DNA of 64,000 nt from Chthoniobacteraceae bacterium. Its GTDB lineage: Bacteria > Verrucomicrobiota > Verrucomicrobiia > Chthoniobacterales > Chthoniobacteraceae. The notes beneath the pieces are model-generated. The model did not search any database. It had not been told where the DNA came from and was given only the letters and a program-made list of their open reading frames with translations. The position numbers and the translations under genes were made by a program. Of the stretch, positions 53,586-62,990 are shown piece by piece. The stretch covers positions 1-64,000 of the forward strand of contig JAQGOL010000037.1 of NCBI GenBank assembly GCA_028293625.1, written 5' to 3'. Each line of letters opens with the position of its first letter. The stretch's first letter is position 1.

Positions 53586-53782
53586 ATGTCTGGATCAATG
53601 GCGAGCAACGCGAATTGCAAGCCGCCACAAATGTATTGGAGCTCATGACTGAGCTGAAGCTCCCTGCGCCAACTCTTCTTGTGGAACACAACGCCATTGC
53701 CCTTCGCCGGGAAGAATGGCCAGGGTGCCCGCTTTCTGAAGGCGACCGGCTCGAGATCATCCGCATCGTTGCAGGCGGCTGA
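53582..53782 (+). CDS. thiS: sulfur carrier protein ThiS (66 aa)
   Basis: Small beta-grasp protein: MNVWINGEQRELQAATNVLE, LLVEHNAIALRREEWPGCPL, EGDRLEIIRIVAGG, ending in the Gly-Gly that is adenylated and thiocarboxylated. The ATG lies in the ATGA overlap with the thiH stop. It delivers sulfur to the thiazole synthase ThiG, which is not encoded nearby. Confidence 0.95.
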   Translation: MNVWINGEQRELQAATNVLELMTELKLPAPTLLVEHNAIALRREEWPGCPLSEGDRLEIIRIVAGG

Positions 53783-53868
53783 GGAGATTCCGTATTCTAC
53801 GATCCGCGTAAAAACGGACGGGACGCGACCTTTCGCAACAAGACGGTGGATGCCACGGAGGCGGGTGC

Positions 53869-54843
53869 TTATTTTACACCGGCGTGGATTTCGGGCTGCT
53901 GGATCAGGCGGCGAACCACCCACGAAGGCGTGGTGTTTTTGACGACCATTTGAAGATCCATCTGCTTCTTCTTTCCGTCGTCGTTGTAATAGATCGACTC
54001 GGTATTGTTGACCATGCCGACCACGGCGCCGCGATCATCCAGCACCGGACAACCGCTTGAACCTTTGGCGAAATCGGCGGTGATGGTCATAAAATGTTCT
54101 TCCCCGATCGCTTCACGCCAGACGGTATTCCGGGCGACAACCCCAGTGGTCAGCATGTAAAAACGTTCATCGGGATGACTCATTACGGCGATGGATGAAC
54201 CGGGCGGCGTTGGCTCCGGCGCCAGTGGAAGAATGGGAAGGACGATGTTGCCGGGCGTATCAAGCTGCAGGATAGCAATGTCGTCCACCGGATCGGTCGC
54301 CAGCACTTCGCGCACGCGAAACACCTGGCCATCGCGAGTCATCGCCACCAGACCACGCGATGCCTTCTCATTGACCACGTGCAAGCAGGTTACGCATGCC
54401 CCGGAACCCGATACCAAAAAACCTCCCGCCGCGGTGCTGAATTCCATCTTACCGGTCTTGGGATTTACGTAGAATTCACCAAAAACCACGGTGGCGGCTT
54501 CCGCCCGCGCTGCAATCTGGGCAACTGAAAGTTTTTCAGAAACCGGTTCCGCGAGAGGAACCACGCAGAGCCGCCGATCAAAACTCAAGCTGGCAAAACG
54601 AGCCCCGAGAAGCAGCTTGCGCCCCTCCTGCTCAAGATACTGAACTATCTCACGATCATCAATGGCGAGCCCGAGCCGCGGGGCGCGCGGCGTACCTGAC
54701 AATTCATCGAGACGCGGCTTGGCAGAAACAGCGGATGGGACCGATGCGCGGACGCGCGGTTTGGAAGGCGGGACGGCAAAAGACGATGCGATAGTTGCAA
54801 AGAAAATCCCGTAAGCGAGTGGAAGAAACCGGCGATTGCTCAT
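53869..54843 (-). CDS. secreted trypsin-like serine protease (324 aa)
   Basis: Signal peptide (MSNRRFLPLAYGIFFATIAS). Trypsin_2/HtrA-like catalytic triad: His in SGACVTCLHVVNEKASRGLV, Asp in VDDIAILQLDTPGNIVLPIL, Ser in FAKGSSGCPVLDDRGAVVGM. No PDZ domain, so not a complete DegP. The N-terminal ~110 residues precede the protease fold and are unassigned. Expected to act in the periplasm or outside. Start at 54843 rather than 54864 because of the signal peptide. Confidence 0.86.
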   Translation of the reverse strand: MSNRRFLPLAYGIFFATIASSFAVPPSKPRVRASVPSAVSAKPRLDELSGTPRAPRLGLAIDDREIVQYLEQEGRKLLLGARFASLSFDRRLCVVPLAEPVSEKLSVAQIAARAEAATVVFGEFYVNPKTGKMEFSTAAGGFLVSGSGACVTCLHVVNEKASRGLVAMTRDGQVFRVREVLATDPVDDIAILQLDTPGNIVLPILPLAPEPTPPGSSIAVMSHPDERFYMLTTGVVARNTVWREAIGEEHFMTITADFAKGSSGCPVLDDRGAVVGMVNNTESIYYNDDGKKKQMDLQMVVKNTTPSWVVRRLIQQPEIHAGVK

Positions 54844-54932
54844 TGAGGCGCCCACTTTCCACACAGACCGCAGACTCTGCCAGCGATCATTTCCATAAAA
54901 ACGCGGCCTTACCCCAGCTGAAATAAGGGCAC

Positions 54933-54967
54933 AAAAAAGGCGGACGAACCGATGGGATTCGTCCGCC
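54933..54967 (-). terminator. rho-independent terminator of clpC
   Basis: On the minus strand GGCGGACGAA/TTCGTCCGCC (54958-54967 and 54939-54948) make a perfect 10-bp stem with a 9-base loop, followed by TTTTTT. It lies 25 bp after the clpC stop and ends the mcsA-mcsB-clpC unit. Confidence 0.94.
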
Positions 54968-54991
54968 GTAATTTGGGAGCAACAGATGCTC

Positions 54992-57478
54992 TTAGCTTGC
55001 TTCGGCAGGCTCTTCTTTTTTCGGCTCAGTCGAATGGAATGTCAGTTTGCCATTCTCGGCACTGACATTGGCGCTGTCGCCTGCCTTAAGGTTGCCACGA
55101 AGGATCTCTTCCGCCATTGGATCCTCCAAGTAACGTTCCACAGCTCGGCGCATTGGACGCGCGCCATACTGGGGATCGTAACCTTTATCAATCAGGAGCT
55201 CTTTGGCCTTATCGTCGAGGATCAGATGGATATCCTTCGATTTGATCCGGTCTGTTACCTTGCGGATTTCGAGGTCAACGATAGTCAACAGCTCGGTTTT
55301 GCCCAGGGTATGGAACACAATCAAATCGTCCAGGCGGTTGACAAACTCGGGCTTAAGCACCCGTTTTGCTTCCTCAAGGATCTTCTCCTTCATGACGTCG
55401 TAATTCTGTTCATCACGCGTCGAAGCCGCAAAACCAAGGACACTCGATTTTTTGATCAGCTCGGCGCCGATGTTTGAAGTCATGATGATGATCGTATTTC
55501 GGAAATCGACCTTGCGTCCCAAAGAATCGGTTACCTTCCCCTCCTCCAGGATCTGGAGAAGCAGGTGCATGACATCGGGGTGCGCTTTTTCAACTTCATC
55601 AAAAAGCACCACTGAGTAAGGACGACGCCGCACAGCCTCGCTGAGCTGGCCGCCTTCCTCGTAACCGACATAGCCGGGAGGCGAACCAATCAGACGGGAA
55701 GCGGTGAACTTCTCCATGTATTCCGACATGTCGATTTGGATCAACGCGTCGCGATCGCCGAACATGAACTCGGCCAGGGTCTGAGCCAGGAAGGTTTTTC
55801 CCACGCCAGTTGGTCCAAGGAAAATGAAGGAACCAATCGGCCGACGCGGATCTTTCAAATCAGCGCGTGAACGGCGCAACGCCTTGGAGATGGCAACAAC
55901 GGCTTCGGACTGACCGATGACCTTGCCCTTGAGCTCATCTTCCATGCGCAGCAGCTTCTGGGTTTCAGCCTGCTCCATCCGCTGGAGGGGCACGCCGGTC
56001 CATTTGCTGACGATGTGCATCATGTCGTCTTCGGTGACAACGACTTCGCGCTCCTCGCGTTGCTCACGCCATTCGGTCAGAATCCGCTCAAGTTTTTCCT
56101 TGGCCTGCTTCTCGTTGTCGCGCAATGCAGCAGCTTTTTCAAAATCCTGCGCCTTGATCGCGGCTTCCTTCTGGCCCCGGATCTCCTCGATCTCATGTTC
56201 GATATCTTTGACATCCGGCGGGCGTGTCATGGAACCAATCCGGGCACGGGCGCCTGCCTCATCCATAATATCAATGGCTTTATCCGGCAGGAAACGGCCA
56301 GTCAGGTAGCGGTCACTTAAAGTCGCCGCGGCCTGCAACGATTCATCGGTAAAGCGGGCCTTGTGATGCGCCTCATATTTCGAACGCAATCCTTTGAGGA
56401 TCAATACGGTTTGCTCAACCGAAGGCGCTTCGACTTTGACCTGCTGGAAACGGCGTTCCAACGCGGCATCCTTTTCAATGTATTTGCGATACTCATTCAG
56501 AGTCGTCGCACCAACACATTGAAGTTCACCGCGGCTAAGCGCCGGTTTGATAATGTTGGAAGCGTCCATGGCTCCCTCCGCGCTGCCGGCGCCGACGATT
56601 GTATGAAGCTCGTCGATGAAAAGAATCACGTTCTTGGTGCGGCGGATCTCATCCATCACAGCCTTGATCCGTTCTTCAAATTGACCGCGGTATTTGGTTC
56701 CCGCGACCATGAGAGCGAGATCGAGCGTGATCACTTTTTTATCCCGCAGAAGTTCCGGCACGTTGCCGCCCGCAATTTCCTGCGCCAGTCCTTCAACAAT
56801 AGCCGTTTTACCTACGCCCGCTTCTCCGATGAGTACCGGATTATTTTTGGTGCGACGGCAGAGAACCTGGATGACACGTTCGATTTCATTTTGCCGGCCA
56901 ATAACGGGATCAATTTCCCCCTTTTTGGCGAGCTCCGTCAAATCGCGGCCAAAAGCCCGTAACGCGGGAGTTTTGACATCTTTTTTGCTGCCGGCGGATT
57001 CCTGGCTGGGCTGCTCCTGTTCAGACTCGGGTGGAGTGAAATTCGGATCGAGTTCTTTAAGAATTTCGTTGCGGGTGCGCTCGATATCGACCTCGAGGTT
57101 CTTTAACACCCTTGCCGCAACACCTTCGCCTTCACGCAGCAAGCCGAGAAGAATATGCTCGGTGCCGACATAGGAATGGTTGAGCGATTTTGCTTCTTTT
57201 CCAGCGAGCGCGAGCACTTTTTTCACCCGAGGGGTGTATGGGATGTTGCCCACCATTTTGGTTTCCGGACCGCTGCCGACCTGTTTTTCAACCTCCATGC
57301 GAACCGTCTCGAGATCGAGCCCCATTTTCTGGAGCACGTTAACGGCGACGCCCTGGCCCAGTTTGATGAGCCCGAGCAACAAATGCTCGGTGCCTACGTA
57401 ATTATGATTGAACCGGTCCGCCTCCTTACGAGCGAGTGCGAGAACCTGTTGCGCGCGTGGTGTGAAGTTATTCATCAT
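54992..57478 (-). CDS. clpC: ClpC AAA+ unfoldase (828 aa)
   Basis: N-terminal Clp_N double repeat ([20 protein letters not shown] and [20 protein letters not shown]), first AAA module with Walker A GEAGVGKT at ~218-225, a central UVR/middle segment ([20 protein letters not shown]), and a second AAA module with [20 protein letters not shown]. Glu31 and Glu107 match the two acidic pockets that bind phosphoarginine in Bacillus ClpC. It unfolds substrates for ClpP. The gene is downstream of mcsB with a 188-bp gap, so it may also have its own promoter. MMNN: the second Met (57475) is an alternative start. Confidence 0.97.
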   Translation of the reverse strand: MMNNFTPRAQQVLALARKEADRFNHNYVGTEHLLLGLIKLGQGVAVNVLQKMGLDLETVRMEVEKQVGSGPETKMVGNIPYTPRVKKVLALAGKEAKSLNHSYVGTEHILLGLLREGEGVAARVLKNLEVDIERTRNEILKELDPNFTPPESEQEQPSQESAGSKKDVKTPALRAFGRDLTELAKKGEIDPVIGRQNEIERVIQVLCRRTKNNPVLIGEAGVGKTAIVEGLAQEIAGGNVPELLRDKKVITLDLALMVAGTKYRGQFEERIKAVMDEIRRTKNVILFIDELHTIVGAGSAEGAMDASNIIKPALSRGELQCVGATTLNEYRKYIEKDAALERRFQQVKVEAPSVEQTVLILKGLRSKYEAHHKARFTDESLQAAATLSDRYLTGRFLPDKAIDIMDEAGARARIGSMTRPPDVKDIEHEIEEIRGQKEAAIKAQDFEKAAALRDNEKQAKEKLERILTEWREQREEREVVVTEDDMMHIVSKWTGVPLQRMEQAETQKLLRMEDELKGKVIGQSEAVVAISKALRRSRADLKDPRRPIGSFIFLGPTGVGKTFLAQTLAEFMFGDRDALIQIDMSEYMEKFTASRLIGSPPGYVGYEEGGQLSEAVRRRPYSVVLFDEVEKAHPDVMHLLLQILEEGKVTDSLGRKVDFRNTIIIMTSNIGAELIKKSSVLGFAASTRDEQNYDVMKEKILEEAKRVLKPEFVNRLDDLIVFHTLGKTELLTIVDLEIRKVTDRIKSKDIHLILDDKAKELLIDKGYDPQYGARPMRRAVERYLEDPMAEEILRGNLKAGDSANVSAENGKLTFHSTEPKKEEPAEAS

Positions 57479-57666
57479 TCGATTTCAGCTTCCGTTGAAA
57501 GTCCCGCAGAAGAGCGGACTTCATAAAAGGGTTTCAGAAGCATCCCAACTTGGCCCGGATAAAACCGGCGCGCAAGACACTGGATGCCTTTAAGGGTCTT
57601 TTTTCTCTGTTTAAGGAAAAGGGGCGTTGGTTAGGGTGTAAAAAAGCATGTATTCGCCCAAGCGGA

Positions 57667-58770
57667 TCAACCGGTGGGATCTGCGTCCGGCGGCTTGACC
57701 CGGTCCGCATCCGGCCAGGGAAACGCTTTGAGCTTTGCGCGGATTATCTCGGCCCGCAGCGAGTCGCGTTCATCGGCCGCGAGCTTTTGCTGGGAGCCTT
57801 TTTGAAGATGCGCGGGTTGCGTCTCAATAAAAAGCTCATCAATCGGCTGCCGGCATTCCTCGGGAAAAAAATTGAGGTCAATCCCAAGCTTGATGAAAGA
57901 GAGCAAGTTGAGCGCCTCCTTTGAGCTCATTGAATAAGCGTGAAGCAGGATACCGTATCCGCGGCCAATATGATCAAGCAGCGTGTTGGGCTTTTTCTGA
58001 AGAAGCATCTGCCGGGCGTTCTGCTCGTGCTCAATGATCTGCTCGATGACTTTATGGAGCCGGGTGATGATGTCTTCTTCCTTCTCGCCCAGAGTGGTCT
58101 GGTTGGAAACCTGGAAAAGATTGCCAAGCGCCTCGGTTCCCTCTCCGTAAAGCCCACGCACAGCCAGCCCGATCTTGTTAACTGCCTGGATGACCTGATT
58201 AATCTGCTCGCTAAGCACAAGCGCCGGCAGATGGACCATGGCGGAAGCGCGCATCCCGGTACCGACATTGGTGGGACAGGCCGTCAGATACCCAAGCTGG
58301 GAATGGAAGGCAAAATCGAGCCGCTCCTCAAGCGCGCTATCGATCTTGTCGATCATTTTAAAAACATGCTTGAGCTGGAGCCCGGAGCGGATCGCCTGCA
58401 TCCGCAAATGATCCTCCTCGTTGATCATGATCGACAGCGTCTGCCGCCGGTTCATCACCACCGCGGAGCCAACTCCTTTGGCGGCGTGCTCCCGTGAAAC
58501 CAGGTGCCGTTCCACAAGCACCTGTTTCTCAAGCGCCGTGAGGTCTTGCGAATAGACCGAAAACGCATCGCTCATCTCGGGCAGCTCTTCAACCCGTGGC
58601 TTGATCGCTTCCAGGATCTGAAGGCGCTCGGTTTTTTTTGCCCACCCGGGAAACGCGTGATTCTTCAGATTGCGCGCCAGCCGGACCCGGCTGCTGACCA
58701 CGATTTGGGAGTGAGGCCCGTCGCCTCGAAGCCATTCGCCTGCGTTAGTCAAAATATTGTGAATGGACAT
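57667..58770 (-). CDS. mcsB: protein arginine kinase McsB (367 aa)
   Basis: ATP:guanido phosphotransferase fold: IVVSSRVRLARNLKNHAFPG (nucleotide-binding Ser-Arg-Arg), INEEDHLRMQAIRSGLQLKH, YLTACPTNVGTGMRASAMVH (Cys165), GLYGEGTEALGNLFQVSNQT. Near the end, RDSLRA (335-340) matches the RDxxRA allosteric phosphoarginine-binding motif of McsB. It phosphorylates Arg residues and so marks proteins for ClpC-ClpP. Encoded 6 bp after mcsA. No ctsR repressor gene is in the window. Confidence 0.96.
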   Translation of the reverse strand: MSIHNILTNAGEWLRGDGPHSQIVVSSRVRLARNLKNHAFPGWAKKTERLQILEAIKPRVEELPEMSDAFSVYSQDLTALEKQVLVERHLVSREHAAKGVGSAVVMNRRQTLSIMINEEDHLRMQAIRSGLQLKHVFKMIDKIDSALEERLDFAFHSQLGYLTACPTNVGTGMRASAMVHLPALVLSEQINQVIQAVNKIGLAVRGLYGEGTEALGNLFQVSNQTTLGEKEEDIITRLHKVIEQIIEHEQNARQMLLQKKPNTLLDHIGRGYGILLHAYSMSSKEALNLLSFIKLGIDLNFFPEECRQPIDELFIETQPAHLQKGSQQKLAADERDSLRAEIIRAKLKAFPWPDADRVKPPDADPTG

Positions 58771-58776
58771 GGTGCC

Positions 58777-59262
58777 TCACGTTTCCACTTCGATTTGCTT
58801 GATTTGGTCACGCAGCTCGGCGGCCGATTCGTAATTTTCCTCGGAAACCGCTTTGCTCAGATCCCGCTTGAGGGTCTTGATCTGGGCTTCGCGTTCGAGC
58901 GATTTGGCGAGCCGCGATGGTTTTTTGCCGACATGCAAGATCCCTTTGTGCATGCCTTTGATCAGCGATTGGAGCCCTTCTGAAAAGGTCTCGTAACAAT
59001 GGCTGCAGCCGAGCCGGCCGGTCTTTTTAAAATCCGCCTGGCTAAAGCCGCATACCCCGCACTTCTGGGTGGCCCCGCTGCGTTCAATTTCCTGGGCGGC
59101 CCCAAGGCCGAGAAGTAAATCGGCAAGGGCGAACCCGGTCGGATCCGTCACTCCTTTTTCTCTCGAACAGCTTTCGCACAAGTTTACCTTCTGCATTTTG
59201 CCGTCAACAATTTGGGTGAGGAAAACCGTGGCTTGATTCTGCTTACAGACGTCGCAATTCAT
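58777..59262 (-). CDS. mcsA: McsA-type zinc protein, activator of McsB (161 aa)
   Basis: Three Cys pairs arranged as zinc sites: MNCDVCKQNQATVFLTQIVD, NLCESCSREKG, QKCGVCGFSQADF and LGCSHCYETFSEGLQSLIKG, with a C-terminal UVR motif (DLSKAVSEENYESAAELRDQ, IKQIEVE). This is the McsA order. It activates the arginine kinase encoded directly downstream. Confidence 0.94.
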   Translation of the reverse strand: MNCDVCKQNQATVFLTQIVDGKMQKVNLCESCSREKGVTDPTGFALADLLLGLGAAQEIERSGATQKCGVCGFSQADFKKTGRLGCSHCYETFSEGLQSLIKGMHKGILHVGKKPSRLAKSLEREAQIKTLKRDLSKAVSEENYESAAELRDQIKQIEVET

Positions 59263-59357
59263 GGTGGATGAAGAGGATCTCGGGAGCCTGAGTTCAGGAT
59301 GCCAGCTCGTATTTCGAGCTCGGGCGTTCCACTGACAATCGGCAGACCGATTTCCGC

Positions 59358-60239
59358 TTAGGAATAAATCGGCGTGCCCGTCGACTGCGTCAACTCACGG
59401 AAACGAGCAATTATGCGTTCAGTTAGCGCGCCGGGCTTTCCGGTCCCAATCGCGCGGGTATCGAGCCGGATGGCCGCGATGACTTCGGCCGCGGTCCCGG
59501 TAAGAAAACATTCATCGGCCGTATAAACATCATACCGGGTCATTTGCGCCTCACAGATCGGAATGCCGATATCAGCACAAATCTCAAACACCACCCGCCG
59601 GGTGATGCCACACAGTGCGCCCGAGGAAATGGGCGGCGTCGTCACCCGGCCGTTTTTGATTACGAAAATGTTGTCCCCGGTGCATTCGGCCACATACCCC
59701 TCTTCATTGAGCATGAGCCCCTCGTCGGCGCCGGCATGGGTGGCCTCGATCTTGGCCATGATATTGTTGAGGTAATTGAGCGATTTGACCGCCGGACTCA
59801 ACGCCGCGGGCGAGCAGCGCCGCGTCGAGCAGGTCACCATCTCCATGCCGACTGCGTACTTCTCAGCCGGATAAAGCTGGATGGTGGATGCGATGATGAT
59901 CACGGAGGCTTTTTTGCAACGATCGGGGCTCAACCCAAGATTGCCGACGCCGCGTGTGATGAGCAGCCGGATGTAACCGTCCCGAAGCTCATTGCGCCGG
60001 ATGGTTTCCAGGGTCGCTTCCTGAAGCTCCTCAACCGTAAGCGGGATGGTCAAACAGATCGCCTTGGCCGAATCCCATAACCGAGCCAAATGCGCTTCAA
60101 GCTCAAATACGCGCCCATTGTAAAAACGAATTCCTTCAAAAATGCCGTCTCCATAGAGGAGGCCATGGTCAAAAACCGACACCTTGGCATCGGCCTCGGG
60201 GAAAAACTCGCCGTCGATATAGATTTGCAGACTTTTCAT
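59358..60239 (-). CDS. ilvE: class IV aminotransferase, branched-chain type (293 aa)
   Basis: Fold-type IV PLP enzyme: YIDGEFFPEADAKVSVFDHG, LLYGDGIFEGIRFYNGRVFE, PAVKSLNYLNNIMAKIEATH with the PLP-binding Lys, EGYVAECTGDNIFVIKNGRV, and DVYTADECFLTGTAAEVIAA. These fit branched-chain aminotransferase; D-amino acid aminotransferase or ADC lyase are less likely given EGYVAEcTGDNIF and the KSLNYLNN motif. It makes Ile, Leu and Val from their keto acids. 26-bp gap to the LolD-like gene. Confidence 0.9.
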   Translation of the reverse strand: MKSLQIYIDGEFFPEADAKVSVFDHGLLYGDGIFEGIRFYNGRVFELEAHLARLWDSAKAICLTIPLTVEELQEATLETIRRNELRDGYIRLLITRGVGNLGLSPDRCKKASVIIIASTIQLYPAEKYAVGMEMVTCSTRRCSPAALSPAVKSLNYLNNIMAKIEATHAGADEGLMLNEEGYVAECTGDNIFVIKNGRVTTPPISSGALCGITRRVVFEICADIGIPICEAQMTRYDVYTADECFLTGTAAEVIAAIRLDTRAIGTGKPGALTERIIARFRELTQSTGTPIYS

Positions 60240-60265
60240 GCGTGTTCGGAATAGTAATGCCGGGT

Positions 60266-60943
60266 TCAGTGAAGGAGCAATCCGTCCTGGATCTCCAACC
60301 GGCGATCTCCGCGGGCGGCCAGGGTGGCATCGTGAGTGACAACGAGCAACGTTTTGCGGTTTTCTTTCACCAGCGCAAGCAACAACTCCACGATCCCCTC
60401 GCCGGTTTTGGAATCAAGGTTTCCGGTTGGTTCATCCGCGAAGATGATCGTGGGATCATTGATCAGAGCGCGCGCAATGGCCACCCGCTGCTGTTCGCCA
60501 CCGGAAAGTTCCGCCGGCAAATGATGAATGCGATCTTTAAGCCCCACGCGCTCAAGCGCATGCTCGGCGTGCTGAACCTTGGCTTTGCCGCCGATCAGCG
60601 AGGGAAGGCAGACGTTTTCAAGCGCCGTCAGCTCGCTTAAAAGAAAATAGCCTTGGAAAACGAATCCAATCCGCTCGTTTCGCAACTTTGCATCGGCCGC
60701 TTCACTTCCCGTGTAGAGTTGGCGCCCTTCAAAACTGACCGATCCCGACTCGGGTCGTTCCAATCCGGCCAGCGTATAAAGCAACGTGGTCTTTCCCGCC
60801 CCGGACGCTCCGCAAAGAAAAACGGCTTCCCCGCGTTTCACCTCGACGCTGACGCCTCTCAAAACGTCGATGGTACGCGAGGAAAGTTTAAACGATCTGC
60901 GCAGATCGCGGGCAACGAGATGGGGTTGATCTTGGGCTTCCAT
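60266..60943 (-). CDS. ABC transporter ATPase, LolD/MacB type (225 aa)
   Basis: Walker [22 protein letters not shown]-loop [20 protein letters not shown], signature [20 protein letters not shown], Walker [21 protein letters not shown], and H-loop [17 protein letters not shown]. The length and the E-P-T-G-N-L-D motif place it with LolD/FtsE/MacB ATPases, e.g. lipoprotein release or antimicrobial export. The partner permease (LolC/E type) is not adjacent: upstream is an intergenic region and downstream is ilvE. Confidence 0.92.
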   Translation of the reverse strand: MEAQDQPHLVARDLRRSFKLSSRTIDVLRGVSVEVKRGEAVFLCGASGAGKTTLLYTLAGLERPESGSVSFEGRQLYTGSEAADAKLRNERIGFVFQGYFLLSELTALENVCLPSLIGGKAKVQHAEHALERVGLKDRIHHLPAELSGGEQQRVAIARALINDPTIIFADEPTGNLDSKTGEGIVELLLALVKENRKTLLVVTHDATLAARGDRRLEIQDGLLLH

Positions 60944-61050
60944 GGAAAGTGCGGGGCGCAGACGCTATCATGCCGATGCACGATGGGAAGGACGGCGGCG
61001 CGGTTTGCCTTTTTTTTCCAGATCCGGCTTAGCCGGGTCCGATGGGGTGA

Positions 61051-61096
61051 CCCCCCTAGGGTCTAGTCGGGCTGATGGTGCCCTTCCGCTAGGGGG
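61051..61096. repeat. G/C-run inverted repeat CCCCCTAG...CTAGGGGG
   Basis: CCCCCCTAG (61051-61059) and CTAGGGGG (61089-61096) are inverted copies 29 bases apart in the leader of the acetyltransferase gene, between it and the divergent LolD-like gene. CCCTAGGG at 61053-61060 is itself a palindrome. Could be an operator or hairpin; no regulator identified. Confidence 0.4.
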
Positions 61097-61119
61097 TGTT
61101 GATCCGATATAAGTGGCGT

Positions 61120-61617
61120 ATGAACACCTACGCTGAAATCGCGGAACTTTATCCTTCCGACGCTCAGGATCTGCTCGACCTTATCGCGGGCGAAAGCGAC
61201 GATTACCTCCGTTACACACCCAACTTTCGATCCTCGCCCCAGACCCTCGCGGACGGTTTGCGCAACCGTCAGGCTGACCGCTGGTGGGGGTTTCTGAAGG
61301 AAGGCGAGCTCGTCGGTTTTTTCATGCTTCGCGGCTTGGACGAAGGATATAAACAGCCCGCCTTTGGAGTTTTTGTGGCCGAATCGGCTTCAAAAGCAGG
61401 GCTTGCAACCCGCGCTCTCGCCCATGCGCTCGCGTGGTGCGAGTCCGAAGGAATCGGCTCGGTGATGCTTAAAGTCGACCCTGCCAATCATCGCGCCCGG
61501 CAGATTTATCTACGGGAGGGTTTTAAAGAAATCCGCGTCTGCCCGGCGACCCGCCAGCAGATCATGGAAAAACAGCTCACAACGCGCTGGCGGCGGCGGC
61601 GCCCGGCACCGCTTTAA
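61120..61617 (+). CDS. GNAT-family N-acetyltransferase (165 aa)
   Basis: GNAT fold: WWGFLKEGELVGFFMLRGLD, KQPAFGVFVAESASKAGLAT (acetyl-CoA binding region), RALAHALAWCESEGIGSVML and KVDPANHRARQIYLREGFKE (the N-x-x-A-x-x-x-Y-x-x-x-G-F motif). The target is unknown. An in-frame GTG at 61096 overlaps the inverted repeat; the ATG at 61120 is preferred. Convergent with the next gene. Confidence 0.87.
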   Translation: MNTYAEIAELYPSDAQDLLDLIAGESDDYLRYTPNFRSSPQTLADGLRNRQADRWWGFLKEGELVGFFMLRGLDEGYKQPAFGVFVAESASKAGLATRALAHALAWCESEGIGSVMLKVDPANHRARQIYLREGFKEIRVCPATRQQIMEKQLTTRWRRRRPAPL

Positions 61618-61623
61618 GCCGCG

Positions 61624-62556
61624 TCAGACATCGCAGATACCGACGGCCTGCTTGAGCGAAGCGAGCACATCGGGGCGCGCCGGGACAAATTCCTGGGAGA
61701 CATGTCCTCGGTAACCGGTTTCCACGATGGCTCGCATGATGGCTCCGTAATTGAGCTCCTGGGTTTCGTCGATCTCATGACGGCCCGGAACGCCGCCCGT
61801 ATGATAATGCGCGAAGTATTCGTGGCTCTTGCGGATGGTGGCGATGACGTCGCCTTCCATGATCTGCATGTGATAAATGTCGTACAGGAGCTTGAAGTTT
61901 GGAGACCCGATCTGCTTGCAAAGCTCGATGCCCCAAGCGCTCTTGTCGCACATGTAATCGGGATGATTCACCCGGCTATTGAGCAGTTCCATGCAGAGCA
62001 CGACCCCTTTTTTCTCGCACTGCGCCATCAGCCGTTTAAGCCCTTCCGCGCAATTCTTAAGTCCTGTTTCATCGTCGAGCCCCTCCCGGTTCCCTGAAAA
62101 ACAGATAAGATTTTTAAACCCGGCCTCCGCGACGGCATCAATATGCCCTTCGTAAGCGTTCACAAGGAGGTCGTGGTGTTCCTTGCGATTAAAAGCGTGG
62201 GTGATGCCTCCAAGATCTTTTCCATCGGGACCTTTGACCGTCGGCCCGCTCGATATGGCACAAACAAGTCCGTGGTTTTTTAAAATCGGGTAATCGGAAG
62301 GCTGCAGGAGCTCAATGGATGTCAGCCCCATCTCCTTTCCCGCCACGCAGAGTTCCTCAAGACTCACTTTCGGATAACACCACTTGCAGACCGAATGATT
62401 GATATGCCCTTTAAGGCCCGACGCCGCGTCAGCCGCTTCCAAACGCTGCCGCAAAAAACCCGAACCGGCCGTGAGGGCGGCCGCGCCAATCGCGGTGCCT
62501 TGCATAAAAGTGCGGCGCGATAAATTGGAGGAGCCGGGAGAATTGGGGGGATTCAT
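61624..62556 (-). CDS. Tat-exported TIM-barrel isomerase, hydroxypyruvate isomerase-like (310 aa)
   Basis: Twin-arginine signal (NLSRRTFMQGTAIGAAALTA) followed by an AP-endonuclease-2/xylose-isomerase-like barrel: YPKVSLEELCVAGKEMGLTS, NLICFSGNREGLDDETGLKN, VLCMELLNSRVNHPDYMCDK (metal-binding Glu), NFKLLYDIYHMQIMEGDVIA (Asp/His), FAHYHTGGVPGRHEIDETQE, and VSQEFVPARPD (last Glu). The layout fits hydroxypyruvate isomerase-like proteins that are often secreted in Planctomycetes/Verrucomicrobia. Substrate unknown. Confidence 0.87.
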   Translation of the reverse strand: MNPPNSPGSSNLSRRTFMQGTAIGAAALTAGSGFLRQRLEAADAASGLKGHINHSVCKWCYPKVSLEELCVAGKEMGLTSIELLQPSDYPILKNHGLVCAISSGPTVKGPDGKDLGGITHAFNRKEHHDLLVNAYEGHIDAVAEAGFKNLICFSGNREGLDDETGLKNCAEGLKRLMAQCEKKGVVLCMELLNSRVNHPDYMCDKSAWGIELCKQIGSPNFKLLYDIYHMQIMEGDVIATIRKSHEYFAHYHTGGVPGRHEIDETQELNYGAIMRAIVETGYRGHVSQEFVPARPDVLASLKQAVGICDV

Positions 62557-62705
62557 AAGCGCAGCATATAAATCCCGGTCCGCATGTCAGTTTGAAAGTG
62601 GGCTCAACTTTACACGCCGGAAAGCGTTGTTGTGCATCCATGCCGCTTGCGTGCGCTGCCTCCGCCGTGATTCTCTCTCTTTTCATCCCCGAGCGCTTAT
62701 TCTCA

Positions 62706-62927
62706 ATGCAACACCTTGAATTTGAATTGACCACCGCATTTATCGAGTTGAGCAAGCTCCTTAAAGTCACAGGCGTTTGTGAAAGCGGCGGCGCAGCCAA
62801 GGCGCTCATCACCGGCGGCGATGTGACCGTCAACGGAATTACTGAGCTGCGCAAAGGATGCAAAATCCGTCTAAATGACAGCATCGCTATTGGCGATGTG
62901 CGAATCGCGGTCCGCGCCGCGGCTTAA
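62706..62927 (+). CDS. S4-domain RNA-binding protein, YbcJ-like (73 aa)
   Basis: Whole-protein S4 domain: FIELSKLLKVTGVCESGGAA, KALITGGDVTVNGITELRKG, CKIRLNDSIAIGDVRIAVRA. This is the small RNA-binding S4 type (YbcJ/YaaA group). The frame is open to 62592, but the ATG at 62706 matches the family. It precedes the polyprenyl synthase gene by 63 bp. Confidence 0.87.
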   Translation: MQHLEFELTTAFIELSKLLKVTGVCESGGAAKALITGGDVTVNGITELRKGCKIRLNDSIAIGDVRIAVRAAA

Positions 62928-62990
62928 TCGGCAATCCGTCATTCCCGCAAAAATCAGCCTGAATTCGTCCCTTTAAATTCGTCCTGCCAA

